From contig NZ_CP166625.1 of NCBI RefSeq assembly GCF_041320595.1, forward strand, positions 4,586,001 through 4,650,000: a stretch of DNA of 64,000 nt. Direction: 5' to 3'. The DNA comes from Pleomorphomonas sp. PLEO (GTDB taxonomy: Bacteria; Pseudomonadota; Alphaproteobacteria; Rhizobiales; Pleomorphomonadaceae). Shown piece after piece: positions 27,616 through 36,073 of this stretch; the first letter of the stretch is position 1; each line of letters opens with the position of its first letter. A program made the position numbers and the translations under genes. The notes under the pieces were generated by a model, which ran no database searches, was not told where the DNA came from, and saw nothing but the letters and a program-made list of their open reading frames with translations.

Positions 27616-28364
27616 CGTCTGCCCGCAGCCAGTCCTTGATGCTCGGCTTGATAGGCGTGCTTGTGTTTCTGGCCACCTGGGAGGTGATCGGCACCTACCG
27701 TCTCGCCGGGCTTACCTGGCCGCCACTATCCACAGTGCTTGCCTTCCTGTCGACGCCGGCCAAGCTGCCGTTGTTCGGCCGAGCCGCCGCGGCGACCTTC
27801 ACGTCGGTCGGCATCGGATATCTATGCGGAGGCTTCGGCGGGCTGGTTCTGGCGCTCGTCAGTCATCTGATTGCTCCTGTTCGTCCGGGCCTTGACCGGC
27901 TGATTGCCGTGATCCACGCCGTCCCGTCGATCGCGCTGGCGCCACTGTTGATCGTGCTGGCGAGCGCCGACGTGACACCGCCAATCATCTCAGGCCTCGG
28001 CGTCGGCTACATCTTCTACGTCGCCGCGACCTCGGGTCTGGCAACGGCCGGCGCGTCCCATCGCGATCTCTTCGCCGTGCTGGGAGCCGGCCGGCTGTCC
28101 ACCGCCCTCCGGCTCGACCTGCCATCGGCACTGCCGGCCATCGCGTCGGCGATGAAGCTCTCGGTGCCGATCGCGTTTATAGGCGCCATCATCGGAGAGT
28201 GGTTTGGCGCCTCGCGTGGGCTGGGGCTATTGATCGTGTCGGCCATGCAGAATTTCCAGATTCCTCTGCTGTGGAGCGCCGTGCTGATCACCGCCGTCGC
28301 GTCGCTATCCATGTTTGCTCTATTCAGCCTGCTGGAGCGTCTGGTGCAGGAGCGCATGCGATGA
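27612..28364 (+). CDS. ABC transporter permease (NitT/TauT type)
   Basis: A 250-residue permease with about six membrane helices. The start (LGLIGVLVFLATWEVIGTYRL) and the SVPIAFIGAIIGEWFGASRGLG segment are typical of nitrate/taurine-type permeases. It starts on an ATGA overlap with the ATPase gene and ends on an ATGA overlap with the next permease, so the three are translated together. Two different permeases in one system point to a heterodimeric channel, as in riboflavin- or pyrimidine-type importers. Confidence 0.88.
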   Translation: MTSARSQSLMLGLIGVLVFLATWEVIGTYRLAGLTWPPLSTVLAFLSTPAKLPLFGRAAAATFTSVGIGYLCGGFGGLVLALVSHLIAPVRPGLDRLIAVIHAVPSIALAPLLIVLASADVTPPIISGLGVGYIFYVAATSGLATAGASHRDLFAVLGAGRLSTALRLDLPSALPAIASAMKLSVPIAFIGAIIGEWFGASRGLGLLIVSAMQNFQIPLLWSAVLITAVASLSMFALFSLLERLVQERMR

Positions 28365-29122
28365 CCTCCACCGCTCTCAACTCGGTCTCTCATGTGGCGC
28401 GGCGCTATTGGGCCGTAGCGCTGGTTGTCGCCGGCTGGCAGATCTGGGTCTCGGCCGCCGGTTTGTCGTCGATCGTGCTGCCGGGGCCGCTGGCCGTCCT
28501 GAGGGATTTCGTCGGCGATCCCCTGAGTTACGCGGCGCCGGCTGGCCGCACCTTCATCGTCGCCATCGTCGGCCTGTTGCTCGGCTTCACGCTGGGCGGC
28601 GCATTGGCGGTGCTGAGTTGGTCATCGCGCCTTCTGAATGGCCTGCTGACCCCGCTCGGCCTGATCTTCACCTCGATCCCCGTGGTGACGCTCATCCCGA
28701 TCATCGCGCGATTGCTGGGATATGACGTCAGGACGGTCATCGCCATCGTCGCCCTGATCTGCTTCTTCCCGGCCTTCGTTTATGTTGGCGCCGGCCTCCG
28801 CGCGCTGCCGCCCGGCAGTGACGATCTGTTTCGCGTTTTTGGTGGCTCTCGGCGCCAGCGCTTCCTGCGCCTCGTGCTGCCGTCGTCGGTGCCCAACCTG
28901 ATGCTGGCCTTTCGCCTGACGGCGCCCGAGGCGGTTCTCGCCGCCGTCGTCGCCGAGTTCCTGATGGGGACCGACGGCCTCGGTTACATGTTTCGCAAGG
29001 CAGCCGGCGAGTTCGATACCGAACGCGCCTTGGCCACCTCGCTGATCGCCACCATTACCTCGGTGGCCTGTTTCGGCCTGGCGCTCGCCGCCGAGCGTCG
29101 CGTTCTCCGCCGCTGGACCTGA
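28361..29122 (+). CDS. ABC transporter permease (NitT/TauT type)
   Basis: A 253-residue second permease. It has WAVALVVAGWQIWVSAAGLSS at the start, an EAA-like loop (FRVFGGSRRQRFLRLVLPSSVPN) and VLAAVVAEFLMGTDGLGYMF near the end. The ATGA start at 28361 was chosen over an upstream in-frame start that would run deep into the previous gene. It is the last of the importer genes; the next gene follows after 108 bp. Confidence 0.88.
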   Translation: MTSTALNSVSHVARRYWAVALVVAGWQIWVSAAGLSSIVLPGPLAVLRDFVGDPLSYAAPAGRTFIVAIVGLLLGFTLGGALAVLSWSSRLLNGLLTPLGLIFTSIPVVTLIPIIARLLGYDVRTVIAIVALICFFPAFVYVGAGLRALPPGSDDLFRVFGGSRRQRFLRLVLPSSVPNLMLAFRLTAPEAVLAAVVAEFLMGTDGLGYMFRKAAGEFDTERALATSLIATITSVACFGLALAAERRVLRRWT

Positions 29123-29230
29123 GCCCAGCGCGACCCAAGATCATCCGGACACCGCTTTGACACAACGGGCGCTGGATCGAACCGCGGGCGGTTTCGACCA
29201 CCCGCATCAAGACAGTGAAAGGACAACATC

Positions 29231-29812
29231 ATGGTCAAGGTTCAACAGCCCCCCGATCCGTGGCAGCGCACCACCACCGAGCATGGCTTCTTCGCCGACG
29301 AGGTCATTTCCGCCCTGCAAAAATGTACCCGACGCGGCATGACCGACAACGTTCTGCTGCTCGGCTGGGAGATGTTTGTCACCAGCCCGGAAATGGAAGA
29401 GATGATGTGGTCCCGCCTGTGCGTGATGGCGGTTGAGGATATCGGCCTCGGCAATCCCAATGCCCCCATCCTCATCGAGACGCTCTACCAGCAGCACAAG
29501 CGCTATCCGCGCCCGGCCGGCGACCGCTTCCTGTTCGCCGCCCACGCCATTCGCGTTCTGACCAAGAGCGACAAGGACCGCACCTCCGACGACATGGTCA
29601 ATTGGGCGAAGCGTTCGATCGAACTCGGGGACAACCTGCCTGAAATCCCTGACGTCGCGCTCGATATGCACACCCGACGTGGTCAGGAGATGGGTCGCGA
29701 CTACCTGTTCTTCATGTCCGAGGCATCGAAGGTCATTCCCGAGGTCAAGGACAAGGATCAAAAATACAAGGAGTGGATCCTGAAGGCGCTCGCGGACGGG
29801 AGGCTGACATGA
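29231..29812 (+). CDS. Stand-alone RarA/MgsA C-terminal-like protein
   Basis: A 193-residue helical protein without an ATPase domain. Its core (DEVISALQKCTRRGMTDNVLLL, then WSRLCVMAVEDIGLGNPNAPILIE) resembles the C-terminal part of the replication-recombination AAA+ protein RarA (MgsA), including the DIGLxxP motif. RarA itself is over 400 residues, so this is only the collar/tetramer region. A conserved-looking middle (HAIRVLTKSDKDRTSDDMV) follows. It has an AAAGGACAACATC site upstream and ends on an ATGA overlap with a nucleoside 2-deoxyribosyltransferase-like gene, a tight coupling. The function is unknown; a role tied to nucleoside or base handling is inferred from the partner only. Confidence 0.7.
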   Translation: MVKVQQPPDPWQRTTTEHGFFADEVISALQKCTRRGMTDNVLLLGWEMFVTSPEMEEMMWSRLCVMAVEDIGLGNPNAPILIETLYQQHKRYPRPAGDRFLFAAHAIRVLTKSDKDRTSDDMVNWAKRSIELGDNLPEIPDVALDMHTRRGQEMGRDYLFFMSEASKVIPEVKDKDQKYKEWILKALADGRLT

Positions 29813-30402
29813 GCCGACCGCGCGCTTATCTCGCCGGGCCGGAGGTCTTCCTCTCGGATAGCGCGGCGGTCATCGCTTCCAAGAGAGAGCTCGCACTCTC
29901 CTATGGCTTCCAGCCCAACGGCATCGCCGAGGAGGAGCTCGACCCGACAGGGCTGTCGCTGTTCGAGTTCGGCCGCCGTATCAGTCTTGCCAACGAAAAG
30001 GCCATGCGAGGGTCGGACCTGATTATCGCCAACCTGACGCCCTTTCGGGGCATTTCGGCCGACATCGGTACGGCCTTTGAAGTCGGCTTCATGTGCGCGC
30101 TCGGCCGAGCGGCCTATGGCTACACCAACACGGCGCGCCCCTACTTCGAGCGGCTGAGGGACGATTATTACCATGGCGCCATCGCCAAGACGGCCGACGG
30201 CGCCACCCGCGGTCCGGACGGCATGATGGTGGAAGACCATGGAATGGTCGACAACCTGATGCTCGATGGCGGCATCGAGACGCTCGGCGGCATCCTGGTC
30301 CGCCGGCAGGTCGAGCCGGATAATCTGTGGTCAGATCTCTCCGCCTTCGAGGACTGCCTCAGGGCGGCGGCTGTGCGGTTTGGGCTAGCGAGGCCGACTT
30401 GA
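29809..30402 (+). CDS. Nucleoside 2-deoxyribosyltransferase-family protein
   Basis: A 197-residue protein of the family that cleaves or transfers N-glycosidic bonds of (deoxy)nucleosides or nucleotides. Visible features are the N-terminal RAYLAGPEVFLSD, a middle MRGSDLIIANLTPFRG, and SADIGTAFEVGFMCALGR, where the Glu is the expected nucleophile. Start is the ATG on the ATGA overlap at 29809; an in-frame start at 29773 lies inside the previous gene. Related enzymes include CMP hydrolases and purine transferases, so it may be a hydrolase rather than a transferase. Translationally coupled to the RarA-C-terminal-like gene and downstream of an NMT1-type importer. Confidence 0.87.
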   Translation: MSRPRAYLAGPEVFLSDSAAVIASKRELALSYGFQPNGIAEEELDPTGLSLFEFGRRISLANEKAMRGSDLIIANLTPFRGISADIGTAFEVGFMCALGRAAYGYTNTARPYFERLRDDYYHGAIAKTADGATRGPDGMMVEDHGMVDNLMLDGGIETLGGILVRRQVEPDNLWSDLSAFEDCLRAAAVRFGLARPT

Positions 30403-30411
30403 AGCTATCCG

Positions 30412-30441
30412 GGATGTGGCGGCGGCTCAGCCGCCACATCC
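30412..30441. terminator. Terminator hairpin between convergent genes
   Basis: GGATGTGGCGGC and GCCGCCACATCC are perfect 12-bp arms around GGCTCA. It lies between the deoxyribosyltransferase (plus) and the amidohydrolase (minus) and can serve both. No long T-run is present on either side. Confidence 0.7.
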
Positions 30442-30509
30442 TCCTTCAAGCACACTCTCAAACTCGTTCGAACGCCGCTCAGCGAGAAATCTGCGCCCCA
30501 AACGTCTTC

Positions 30510-32060
30510 TCAATCAATTGGATAGCCAACGGTCTTGGCTGCTGCCGGCGGCAGGCGCAGGGGCAAGTGACCAGCCGGCACATTCATCGCCGTCGCCTTG
30601 AAGTGCATGGCTTCAAGCGCCGGGCGAACGGTCGCAGCACCGGCGCTCATTTCCGGACAATAATCGCGCCTAAACCGCTCGGCGGCCTCGGAAATTTCCT
30701 CACGAAGAGCCGCTTCGTCCACTCGGGTGAGTTTGCGGTCGGCCATCACCACCCGGCCGTCGGTGATGACCATCCTGACCGCCTCGGAATTCACCGAGAA
30801 GGCGATCTGGTTGCGGATGTCATGCAACGGCAGGAAGCCCCAATCATAGCGGTCGAGCAGGATGATATCGGCCTTCTTGCCGACCTCGAGCGAGGCAACC
30901 TCTTTCTGCATCAAGCTGGACCGGGCAGCGGCGTGCGTCGCCATCTCATAGACCTCATGGGCGGACACCCAGGAATGGAAATCGTGGCTGCCGATCTTGT
31001 GCAGGCCCGAGGCGACCTTGATCGCCTGGAAGATATCAGCGCTGTCGGCCGAGGCGACACCGTCGCAGCCGAGCGCGACGTTGACACCCGCCTGCTTGAG
31101 CTTGCGGATCGGCGAAACACCCGAACCGAGCTTGAGGTTGGCGAGCGGATTGTGCGTGGTGGAGGCGCCCGCCGACCCCATCATCTCCATGTCGGCATCG
31201 GTCAGCCAGATGGCGTGGTTCATGGTGAGGCGGTGGGTCATGCAGCCAACCTTGTCGAGGAAGGCCGGCAACGTCATGCCATACTTGGTCTCACCGGTGA
31301 CCGCCTGCGTCTTGGTTTCGAGGACGTGGCAGTGGATCGGCAGATCGAGCGTCCGTGACAGTTCGCCCACCTCCTCGAGCAACTCCGGCGAACAGCGCTG
31401 CGGGCCGCAGGGGCCCAGGATGATGCGCATGCCATCCTTGTCGTGCCAGCGGTCGCGCAGTTCGTGGAAAAGAGAGATCTGCTCGGCGCGCCCCGGCGTC
31501 TTCAGCGTTGCCAGTCGATCGCGCAGATCGGCATCCATCAGGCTGGCGGTGAAGGGCGGCAGGCTGTCGAGAAAGCCCTCATCCCACATGGACGCGGTGA
31601 GCCAGCCCTTTAGGCCAAGGTCGCGATAGGCGGTCGCGGTGGCGTCGACGGCGTCAGGCGTGAACGCCATATTGATGACGTCGTCTTGCAGCGCGGTGAC
31701 GCCGGAGCGAATGGAGACGATGCCGACCAGCATGGCCCTGAGGTAATGCTCCCGCCAGGAAAGCGTCGGAGCGCCAAATGGCGGATAGACCTCCGACAGC
31801 CAGATCTCCAGCGGCAGGTTGTCATAGCGCCCCATCTCGAAACCCTCGTTCGAGTGCATATGGGCGTCGATAAAACCGGGCAGAACCAGAGAGCGCCTAG
31901 CGTCGATGACTTCGATATCCGGATGCCGCGCCGCCTCGGCCGACAGATCGGGACCGATCGCGGCGATGCGGTCGTCAACAACCAAGATGTCACCGCCGTC
32001 GATTTCAGTACCGGAACTGTCGTTTGCGAAAATACGTCCATTTCGGATCAAAAGGGCCAT
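30510..32060 (-). CDS. Amidohydrolase-family protein (deaminase/chlorohydrolase type)
   Basis: A 516-residue metal-dependent hydrolase of the group containing guanine, cytosine and S-adenosylhomocysteine deaminases. It starts with the beta-sandwich domain (MALLIRNGRIFANDSSG). The metal site includes HMHSNEG (first ligand pair), LPIHCHVLETK, a third His near TMNHAIWL, and Asp in LGCDGVAS. A C-terminal sandwich strand (EVGKKADIILLDRYDW) closes the fold. The start has AAGGA about 9 nt upstream. It is divergent from the LysR gene (112-bp gap), which may control it. It is probably a cytosolic deaminase of a nucleobase- or nucleoside-like compound; the substrate is not clear. Confidence 0.85.
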   Translation of the reverse strand: MALLIRNGRIFANDSSGTEIDGGDILVVDDRIAAIGPDLSAEAARHPDIEVIDARRSLVLPGFIDAHMHSNEGFEMGRYDNLPLEIWLSEVYPPFGAPTLSWREHYLRAMLVGIVSIRSGVTALQDDVINMAFTPDAVDATATAYRDLGLKGWLTASMWDEGFLDSLPPFTASLMDADLRDRLATLKTPGRAEQISLFHELRDRWHDKDGMRIILGPCGPQRCSPELLEEVGELSRTLDLPIHCHVLETKTQAVTGETKYGMTLPAFLDKVGCMTHRLTMNHAIWLTDADMEMMGSAGASTTHNPLANLKLGSGVSPIRKLKQAGVNVALGCDGVASADSADIFQAIKVASGLHKIGSHDFHSWVSAHEVYEMATHAAARSSLMQKEVASLEVGKKADIILLDRYDWGFLPLHDIRNQIAFSVNSEAVRMVITDGRVVMADRKLTRVDEAALREEISEAAERFRRDYCPEMSAGAATVRPALEAMHFKATAMNVPAGHLPLRLPPAAAKTVGYPID

Positions 32061-32123
32061 GACTTTTTCCTTACTAGAACGAGTGCGCGCCGACCGGCGG
32101 CATGAAATCTGCTTTGACGATAT

Positions 32124-32140
32124 CGCCGGATTGTCCGGCG
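32124..32140. promoter_or_regulatory. Inverted repeat in the amidohydrolase / LysR promoter gap
   Basis: CGCCGGA and TCCGGCG are 7-bp arms around TTG in the 112-bp gap between divergent genes. The position suits a regulator site, though the GC-rich form is not the usual LysR T-N11-A pattern. Confidence 0.35.
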
Positions 32141-32172
32141 GATACATTGCAAACCTGAGGTGTAAAGGACCA

Positions 32173-33156
32173 ATGCTTCGCCCGATCGAACATGGACTTG
32201 ACGTGCGCCTGATGCGCATCTTCCTGATTTTGATCGAGGAATGCTCTGTTTCCCGAACAGCGGTTCGCCTCGGTCAGAGCCAGCCGGCGGTCAGTCTGGC
32301 ATTGAAACGACTGAGGGAAATCCTGGGGGATCCCCTCCTGGTCCGCTCCGGCGCCCATCTGGTGCCAACCGAACGCGGTGCCGAGATCGGCCGGCGGATG
32401 GCTGCCATCCTTGCCGAAATTGATGGCATGGTGCTCAACGTGGAGACATTCGAGCCGTCTACCGACATGCGCAACCTGCGCATACAGGCGGCAAACTGTC
32501 TCGGTACCTTCTTCCTGCCTCGGATCGCCGCTGCCCTGCGACGAGAGGCGCCGGCCATGCAGGTCGACTTCAGTGCGATCCCCGACGAGCGCGACATTTT
32601 CGAGGAGATGGAGACGGGAACCATCGACCTGACCATCGGCAACTGGCCAGCTCCACGCGAAAACCTTCGAATCGCGCCGCTGCTTGACGCCGACATGGTG
32701 CTGGTCATGCGACGCGATCACCCGATGGCGGAACGGGCCGAGCTCACTCTCGAGGAATATCTGGCGCTGGAGCACCTGTCGCCCACCCCAACGGCGTCCG
32801 CGGCAATCAGTCCGGTTGACGGGCGCCTGGCCCAACTCGATCGCAAGCGGCGCATCTCGATGACCGTCCCGGAATTCACCCTCGTACCATCGGTGCTGGC
32901 CGCCTCGACCGGGCTGGTATTCACCTCCAGCCGACCGTTCGCGGAGGAAATGGCCACCAACATGCCGTTCGCGCTGGTGGATGCACCTCCGGAACTCGGG
33001 CTCATGAAGTTTTACCTGCTGTGGCATGAGCGCGCCCACCATTCCCCCTTCAACCGTTGGCTCAGATCGTTGGTGCGGCGCGTCTCTCAGGAGCCATCCG
33101 ACCACGAGTCCATACAGTCGTCGAAAAAACAGGCAGTCTCCATATTGCCTAGCTGA
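32173..33156 (+). CDS. LysR-family transcriptional regulator
   Basis: A 327-residue regulator. The N-terminal helix-turn-helix (RLMRIFLILIEECSVSRTAVRLGQSQPAVSLALKRLRE) and the effector domain (from about 95) are clear. It belongs to the NodD/NahR-like subgroup with the GDPLLVRSGAHLVPTERG linker. The start at 32173 was chosen because the DNA-binding domain begins here; upstream in-frame codons overlap the divergent amidohydrolase. It likely controls the amidohydrolase, and perhaps also the operon starting at 33248, 91 bp downstream. Confidence 0.88.
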   Translation: MLRPIEHGLDVRLMRIFLILIEECSVSRTAVRLGQSQPAVSLALKRLREILGDPLLVRSGAHLVPTERGAEIGRRMAAILAEIDGMVLNVETFEPSTDMRNLRIQAANCLGTFFLPRIAAALRREAPAMQVDFSAIPDERDIFEEMETGTIDLTIGNWPAPRENLRIAPLLDADMVLVMRRDHPMAERAELTLEEYLALEHLSPTPTASAAISPVDGRLAQLDRKRRISMTVPEFTLVPSVLAASTGLVFTSSRPFAEEMATNMPFALVDAPPELGLMKFYLLWHERAHHSPFNRWLRSLVRRVSQEPSDHESIQSSKKQAVSILPS

Positions 33157-33247
33157 TAATCATTATTAGCTGCGAAGGTCTTCCTTAGAACGGGGATTCC
33201 GCTTCAATCGTTGTCCGTCCAAGCCAAAACATCGGGGAACAACCAAC

Positions 33248-34291
33248 ATGTCGGACAACAGACTTTCCAAGGCTGGCGTAGCCTGTCTCGCGGCCACCAT
33301 GCTCGTGACGGCGGGTCTCCCCGCCTTCGCTCAGGACTTCAAGGGCAAGACCCTGGTGGTCGGCACCTGGGGTGGCGATATCGAACGTCTCCTTCGCCAG
33401 AACGCGGCCGAACCGCTGGAAAAGGAGACAGGCGCCAAGGTTGAGTTCGTCCTTGGCGGCTCAGGCGACCGCATGGCGCGCATCTATGCCGAAAAAGCCA
33501 ACCCGACGATGGATGTCGCCTTCGTCAACATCTACGAAGCACCGCAGGCGTTGAAGGACGGCGTCGTTGACGCTCCCGATCCGAACGCCCCCTATTTCAA
33601 AGACGTCTGGGACGGCATGAACAATGGCTGCTACGCCATGTCTCTGGTCGGCCTCGGTATTGCCTACAACAAGAAGCTCGTATCGGCACCGCCGGAATGG
33701 GCCGACATGTGGAAGCCGGAGTTCAAGGGCAAGATCGCTCTTTCGAGCTACCCCGGTTCTGAAGGCGATGGCGTCCTTGGCGTTGCCGCCCGCCTCGCCG
33801 GCAAGGATGAGCACAATCCCGACGCCGCCTTCGGCAAGCTCAAGGAGCTGACGCCGATCGCCATGACCTACACCAACCTCGACGAAATCTTCGCCATGAT
33901 GGACGCCGGTGAGGTGGCCATGGCGCCGATGATCTCTGGCTACGTGCTCGCCGCGCTCAAGACCCATCCCGATATCGGCTTCTCATTCCCGAAAAGCCCT
34001 GGCCCGGTGCTGGTGCGCGACATGCTCTGCCTGGTCAAGAACTCGCCCGAGCCGGAACTGGCCAAGAAGTTCGCGGCGCTGGCTCTCGGCGTCAAGAACC
34101 AAACGGACTATGCCGAGCAGCTCTACTTCGGCCCAACCAACAAGAACGTCAAACTGTCGCCTGAGGTATCGGCCGATGTCATCGATACCCCTGACGAGGT
34201 GAAGGGTCTCCTGCAGCTCGACTGGCCCTATGTCATCTCGCAGCGCGCCGACTGGACCCAACGCTGGAACAAGGAAATCCTCGGCCAATAA
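33248..34291 (+). CDS. ABC transporter substrate-binding protein (PotD/spermidine-like)
   Basis: A 347-residue periplasmic binding protein with a Sec signal peptide ending at AFAQ near residue 29. The mature part (DFKGKTLVVGTWGGDIERLLRQN) and MWKPEFKGKIALSSYPGSEG are typical of the polyamine/thiamine-type family 1 group. It has a TCGGGGA site upstream of the ATG. It heads a long operon with two permeases, a nucleoside phosphorylase, an ATPase, a PfkB kinase, an ADP-ribosylglycohydrolase and a creatininase-like enzyme. The ligand is therefore more likely a nucleoside or similar N-glycoside than a polyamine. It is followed by a terminator-like hairpin. Confidence 0.88.
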   Translation: MSDNRLSKAGVACLAATMLVTAGLPAFAQDFKGKTLVVGTWGGDIERLLRQNAAEPLEKETGAKVEFVLGGSGDRMARIYAEKANPTMDVAFVNIYEAPQALKDGVVDAPDPNAPYFKDVWDGMNNGCYAMSLVGLGIAYNKKLVSAPPEWADMWKPEFKGKIALSSYPGSEGDGVLGVAARLAGKDEHNPDAAFGKLKELTPIAMTYTNLDEIFAMMDAGEVAMAPMISGYVLAALKTHPDIGFSFPKSPGPVLVRDMLCLVKNSPEPELAKKFAALALGVKNQTDYAEQLYFGPTNKNVKLSPEVSADVIDTPDEVKGLLQLDWPYVISQRADWTQRWNKEILGQ

Positions 34292-34373
34292 ACCCTGGTG
34301 ACGAGGTCCCGGCCGCGCGGCGCTCGCTCCCCTGCCCGATCCGCCGTCCGGGTGCCACCGGTCGAGGCACTTT

Positions 34374-34411
34374 CCGGCGCACGATGTCTCCCCCCGTGCG
34401 CCGGCTTTTTT
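34374..34411 (+). terminator. Terminator/attenuator between binding protein and permease
   Basis: CCGGCGCACG and CGTGCGCCGG are perfect 10-bp arms around an 11-nt loop (34384-34394), followed by C and six T. It is a textbook factor-independent terminator. An ATG at 34384 lies in the loop. Confidence 0.85.
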
Positions 34412-34425
34412 CAACGAGGTTATCG

Positions 34426-35277
34426 TTGCCGATGCCGCCGTCGATCCTGCTCCTGCTACCTGCGCTCGCGCTTTCGGCCGTTGTGTTTCTCGCCCCCTTC
34501 CTCTGGCTGGCGAGCACATCCTTTCGCACCCAGGCCGAGGGATCGCTGCTGCTGGCCGATGGATTTTCCATTCACAATTATGCCCGCCTTTTGGCCGACC
34601 CGTTCTTTCTCGAAGTTCTCTTGCGGACACTGGCCTACAGCATCGTCACGACAGCCATTTCGCTTGTTGTCGCGCTACCGGTGGCCCGTTTCATTGTTAC
34701 CCGTGCCGGCCGTCTCAAAGGTATCCTGCTGGCGCTGATGCTGGTGCCTCTGGTCTCCGGCGCACTGTTGCCCTCGCTCGGCATGCTTCACCTGATGGGA
34801 CCGCTCGGCGTGGTCAACGGCGCCGCTCGCCTTCTTGGCCTGCCGACGGTGAAACTGCTCGGTACGCCGGCCGGTATCCTGATCGGACTGGTCCAATCCT
34901 TCCTGCCGCTGATGGTCTTGCCGCTGGTCAATACGTTGGCTCGCCTGCCTGGAGATCTCGAGCAGGCGGCCGCTTCGCTAGGCGCATCGGCAGCCGCCAC
35001 CTGGCGTCGCGTGATACTGCCGCTGGCAACGCCTGGCATCGTCGCCGGCTCGGTGCTGGTGTTCTGCGCCACCTTCACCTCCTTTGTGACGCCGCAGGTT
35101 CTGGGACAAGGCCACATCGCAACCTTCGGCACAGTCGCCTACCAACAGGCGGGCCAAGTGCTCGACTGGCCGTTCGCCTCCGCGCTGGCCATGGTCGCGC
35201 TGGCCATGATCGGCCTACTTCAGGCAGCCATCGTCATTGGCAGCCGTCTCTCCCGTCGACAGGAGGCCCGCCAATGA
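34426..35277 (+). CDS. ABC transporter permease (PotB-like)
   Basis: A 283-residue permease with about six membrane helices (ILLLLPALALSAVVFLAPFLWL at the start). It has an EAA-like loop (LEQAAASLGASAAATWRRVILPLATPG). The start is placed at TTG 34426, which has GAGG 6 nt upstream; ATG 34432 is two codons later, and the longer frame from ATG 34384 would begin inside the loop of a terminator. It ends on an ATGA overlap with the next permease. It forms the channel with that protein for the importer headed by the binding protein at 33248. Confidence 0.85.
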   Translation: MPMPPSILLLLPALALSAVVFLAPFLWLASTSFRTQAEGSLLLADGFSIHNYARLLADPFFLEVLLRTLAYSIVTTAISLVVALPVARFIVTRAGRLKGILLALMLVPLVSGALLPSLGMLHLMGPLGVVNGAARLLGLPTVKLLGTPAGILIGLVQSFLPLMVLPLVNTLARLPGDLEQAAASLGASAAATWRRVILPLATPGIVAGSVLVFCATFTSFVTPQVLGQGHIATFGTVAYQQAGQVLDWPFASALAMVALAMIGLLQAAIVIGSRLSRRQEARQ

Positions 35278-36065
35278 TCCCGCGTCTTTGGCGATGGCTC
35301 CACACGGTATGGACAGGGCTCGCCTATGTGGTTGTGCTGGCGCCGATCATCGTCCTGATCCTCGCCTCGTTCGACGACAGCAATTTCTTCCGCTTTCCGC
35401 CGCAACGGCTGTCATTTCGCTGGTTCGAAGCAGCGGCCATCAGCCGCGAATATCAAAGCGCGCTCGGCATCTCATCGTTGGTAGCTCTGCTTTCGGCCGC
35501 CATCGCGGTCGTCACCGGCTCACTCGCCGCCTACGTGCTCGTTCGCCATCGCCCCCGTGGTGCTCGGATCATTGAAGCCATTCTGCTGGCTCCGCTGGTG
35601 CTGCCGTTGATCGTCTGGGCGATCGCCCTGATGCAGATCTACTCGGCGTTAAGCCTCTCGGGCACGCTGACTGGTCTGGTCCTGGCGCATACCGTGATCA
35701 CCCTGCCCTACGCGGTGCGTATCATGCATGCCACCTTCGAGCGCATCGACCCGCAGTTGGAGGCGGCCGCCGTGAGCCTGGGTGCCCGGCCATTCGATGT
35801 TGCGCGCCGTGTCGTCATACCGCTTGCTCTGCCAGGCCTGCTGACCTCGGCGGCCTTCTCGCTGCTTGTCTCGTTCAACGACGTGATCGTTTCGGCGCTG
35901 ATCGCCGGCGGCCGTTGGATGACCTTTCCCGTCCGCCTCTACTCGCAGCTGCGCGGTCAGGGCGTCGACCCCACAACGCTCGCCATCGGCGCGGGCATCA
36001 TCGCGATCATCCTCCTCGCGGCCGTCGTCGGGGAGCTGACCATGAAATGGTCGCGGCAAGTGTGA
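35274..36065 (+). CDS. ABC transporter permease (PotC-like)
   Basis: A 263-residue second permease. It has about six membrane helices (TVWTGLAYVVVLAPIIVLILASF at the start) and an EAA-type loop (LEAAAVSLGARPFDVARRVVIPLALPG). The segment SFNDVIVSALIAGG is typical of PotC-type permeases. It starts on the ATGA overlap, and the nucleoside phosphorylase gene follows after 8 bp. Confidence 0.9.
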   Translation: MIPRLWRWLHTVWTGLAYVVVLAPIIVLILASFDDSNFFRFPPQRLSFRWFEAAAISREYQSALGISSLVALLSAAIAVVTGSLAAYVLVRHRPRGARIIEAILLAPLVLPLIVWAIALMQIYSALSLSGTLTGLVLAHTVITLPYAVRIMHATFERIDPQLEAAAVSLGARPFDVARRVVIPLALPGLLTSAAFSLLVSFNDVIVSALIAGGRWMTFPVRLYSQLRGQGVDPTTLAIGAGIIAIILLAAVVGELTMKWSRQV

Positions 36066-36073
36066 GAGAAACC

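Noticed and set aside
33160-33176. TGATAATCATTATTA near-palindrome before the PotD-like gene
   Set aside because: Short and AT-rich with a mismatch; too weak to list as an operator.
34384-34425. N-terminal extension of the permease from ATG 34384
   Set aside because: The ATG lies in the loop of a factor-independent terminator; the TTG downstream has a proper ribosome binding site.
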